Assembly (NCBI GenBank): GCA_003242495.1
Contig: QGUO01000228.1
Coordinates: 1-6,124, forward strand
Reading direction: 5' to 3'
From: Pseudomonadota bacterium
Lineage (GTDB): Bacteria; Pseudomonadota; Gammaproteobacteria; Steroidobacterales; Steroidobacteraceae
DNA: 6,124 nucleotides
The notes under the pieces were generated by a model. The model was not told the DNA's origin. It saw nothing but the letters and a program-made list of their open reading frames with translations, and did no database searches. Positions 5,585 to 6,124 of the stretch are shown piece after piece. The translations under genes and the position numbers were made by a program. Every line of letters starts with the position of its first letter. The first letter of the stretch is position 1.

Positions 5585-6124
5585 CTACGGCGTGGTCGAC
5601 GTCGAGCGTCCCGTCACGGGCGGCGGCTCGCGCTCTCCCTCCAGCAGCGCCTTGTAGACCACGCCCGCCACGGCGGCGCCGACGATGGGGGCGAGCCAGA
5701 ACAACCACAGCTGCGCCAGCGCCCAGTCGCCGACGAACACCGCCGGGCCGGTGCTGCGCGCCGGGTTAACCGAGGTATTCGTCACCGGGATGCTGATCAA
5801 GTGAATGAGCGTCAGCGCCAGTCCAATGGCCATTCCGGCAAAACCGACCGGCGCCCGTCTGTGCGTGGCGCCCAGGATCACGATCAGGAACATGAAGGTC
5901 ATGACGAGTTCACTGACGAGGCCGGCGGCAAGCGAATAACCTCCGGGGGAATGGTCGCCGTAGCCGTTCGACGCCAGACCATCCGCCAGCGTGAATGCCG
6001 GCTGTCCGCTGGCGATCAGCACCAGCACGCCTGCCGCGACGATACCGCAGGCCACCTGAAGCAGGCTGTCCGGCAACAACTGCGCTGCCGTAAAGCGGCC
6101 GCACGCCCACAAGCCGATCAACAC
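5585..6124 (-). CDS. aqpZ: aquaporin Z, water channel (N-terminus outside window)
   Basis: The visible 179 residues match the last three quarters of AqpZ, an inner-membrane tetrameric channel for rapid water movement. Closely conserved stretches include IGLWACGRF at the cut edge (directly after the first NPA motif in E. coli AqpZ), ASNGYGDHSPGGYS (51-64 of the fragment) and HLISIPVTNTSVNPARS (108-124). The second NPA motif is at 120-122. H108, T117 and R123 match three of the selectivity-filter residues of E. coli AqpZ (H174, T183, R189), which supports a water-specific pore rather than a glycerol facilitator. About 65 N-terminal residues, including the first NPA, are missing to the right of the window; the GTG at 6122-6124 is an internal valine codon, not the start. 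The C-terminus runs about 17 residues past the E. coli end, with a proline- and threonine-rich tail. Its stop is convergent with the HTH-GAF gene. Confidence 0.96.
   Translation of the reverse strand: MLIGLWACGRFTAAQLLPDSLLQVACGIVAAGVLVLIASGQPAFTLADGLASNGYGDHSPGGYSLAAGLVSELVMTFMFLIVILGATHRRAPVGFAGMAIGLALTLIHLISIPVTNTSVNPARSTGPAVFVGDWALAQLWLFWLAPIVGAAVAGVVYKALLEGEREPPPVTGRSTSTTP

Overview
The window is a GC-rich piece of a bacterial chromosome. Codon third positions are mostly G or C, and GTG starts and Shine-Dalgarno sites are present. The gene families (AqpZ, winged-helix/STAND-type ATPase regulator, GMC flavoenzyme, excisionase-type HTH plus GAF) fit a beta- or gammaproteobacterium such as Burkholderiales or Xanthomonadales relatives. 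That placement is inference from family content. I see no rRNA, tRNA, CRISPR array, insertion sequence or integrase.

Layout from left to right. (1) The last 36 codons of an unidentified plus-strand gene end at 111. (2) A convergent minus-strand gene (177-638) encodes a small membrane protein of the PAP2 phosphatase type with an incomplete motif set. (3) A 291-bp stretch has no convincing gene. (4) A minus-strand regulator (930-2438) joins an OmpR-type winged helix to an NB-ARC/STAND-like ATPase and lacks the long C-terminal region usual in this family. (5) A 113-bp gap holds GC-rich hairpins that exclude one another, plus a 10-bp direct repeat. (6) A minus-strand GMC-family FAD oxidoreductase (2552-4174) looks intact. 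(7) A 132-bp AT-rich divergent control region carries two sets of tandem repeats. (8) A plus-strand regulator (4307-5389) has an excisionase/MerR-like HTH, a degenerate receiver-like middle and a C-terminal GAF domain. (9) A convergent gap of about 195 bp follows. (10) A minus-strand aquaporin Z (5585-6124) is cut at its N-terminus by the window edge.

How the parts may work together (inference). The GMC oxidoreductase is the only clear metabolic enzyme in the middle of the window. It is flanked by two unusual regulators: a GAF-containing one-component regulator sharing its promoter region, and a winged-helix ATPase downstream on the same strand. The simplest reading is a small, doubly controlled oxidoreductase locus whose substrate cannot be read from the sequence. 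The PAP2-like protein and the aquaporin look like unrelated neighbours.
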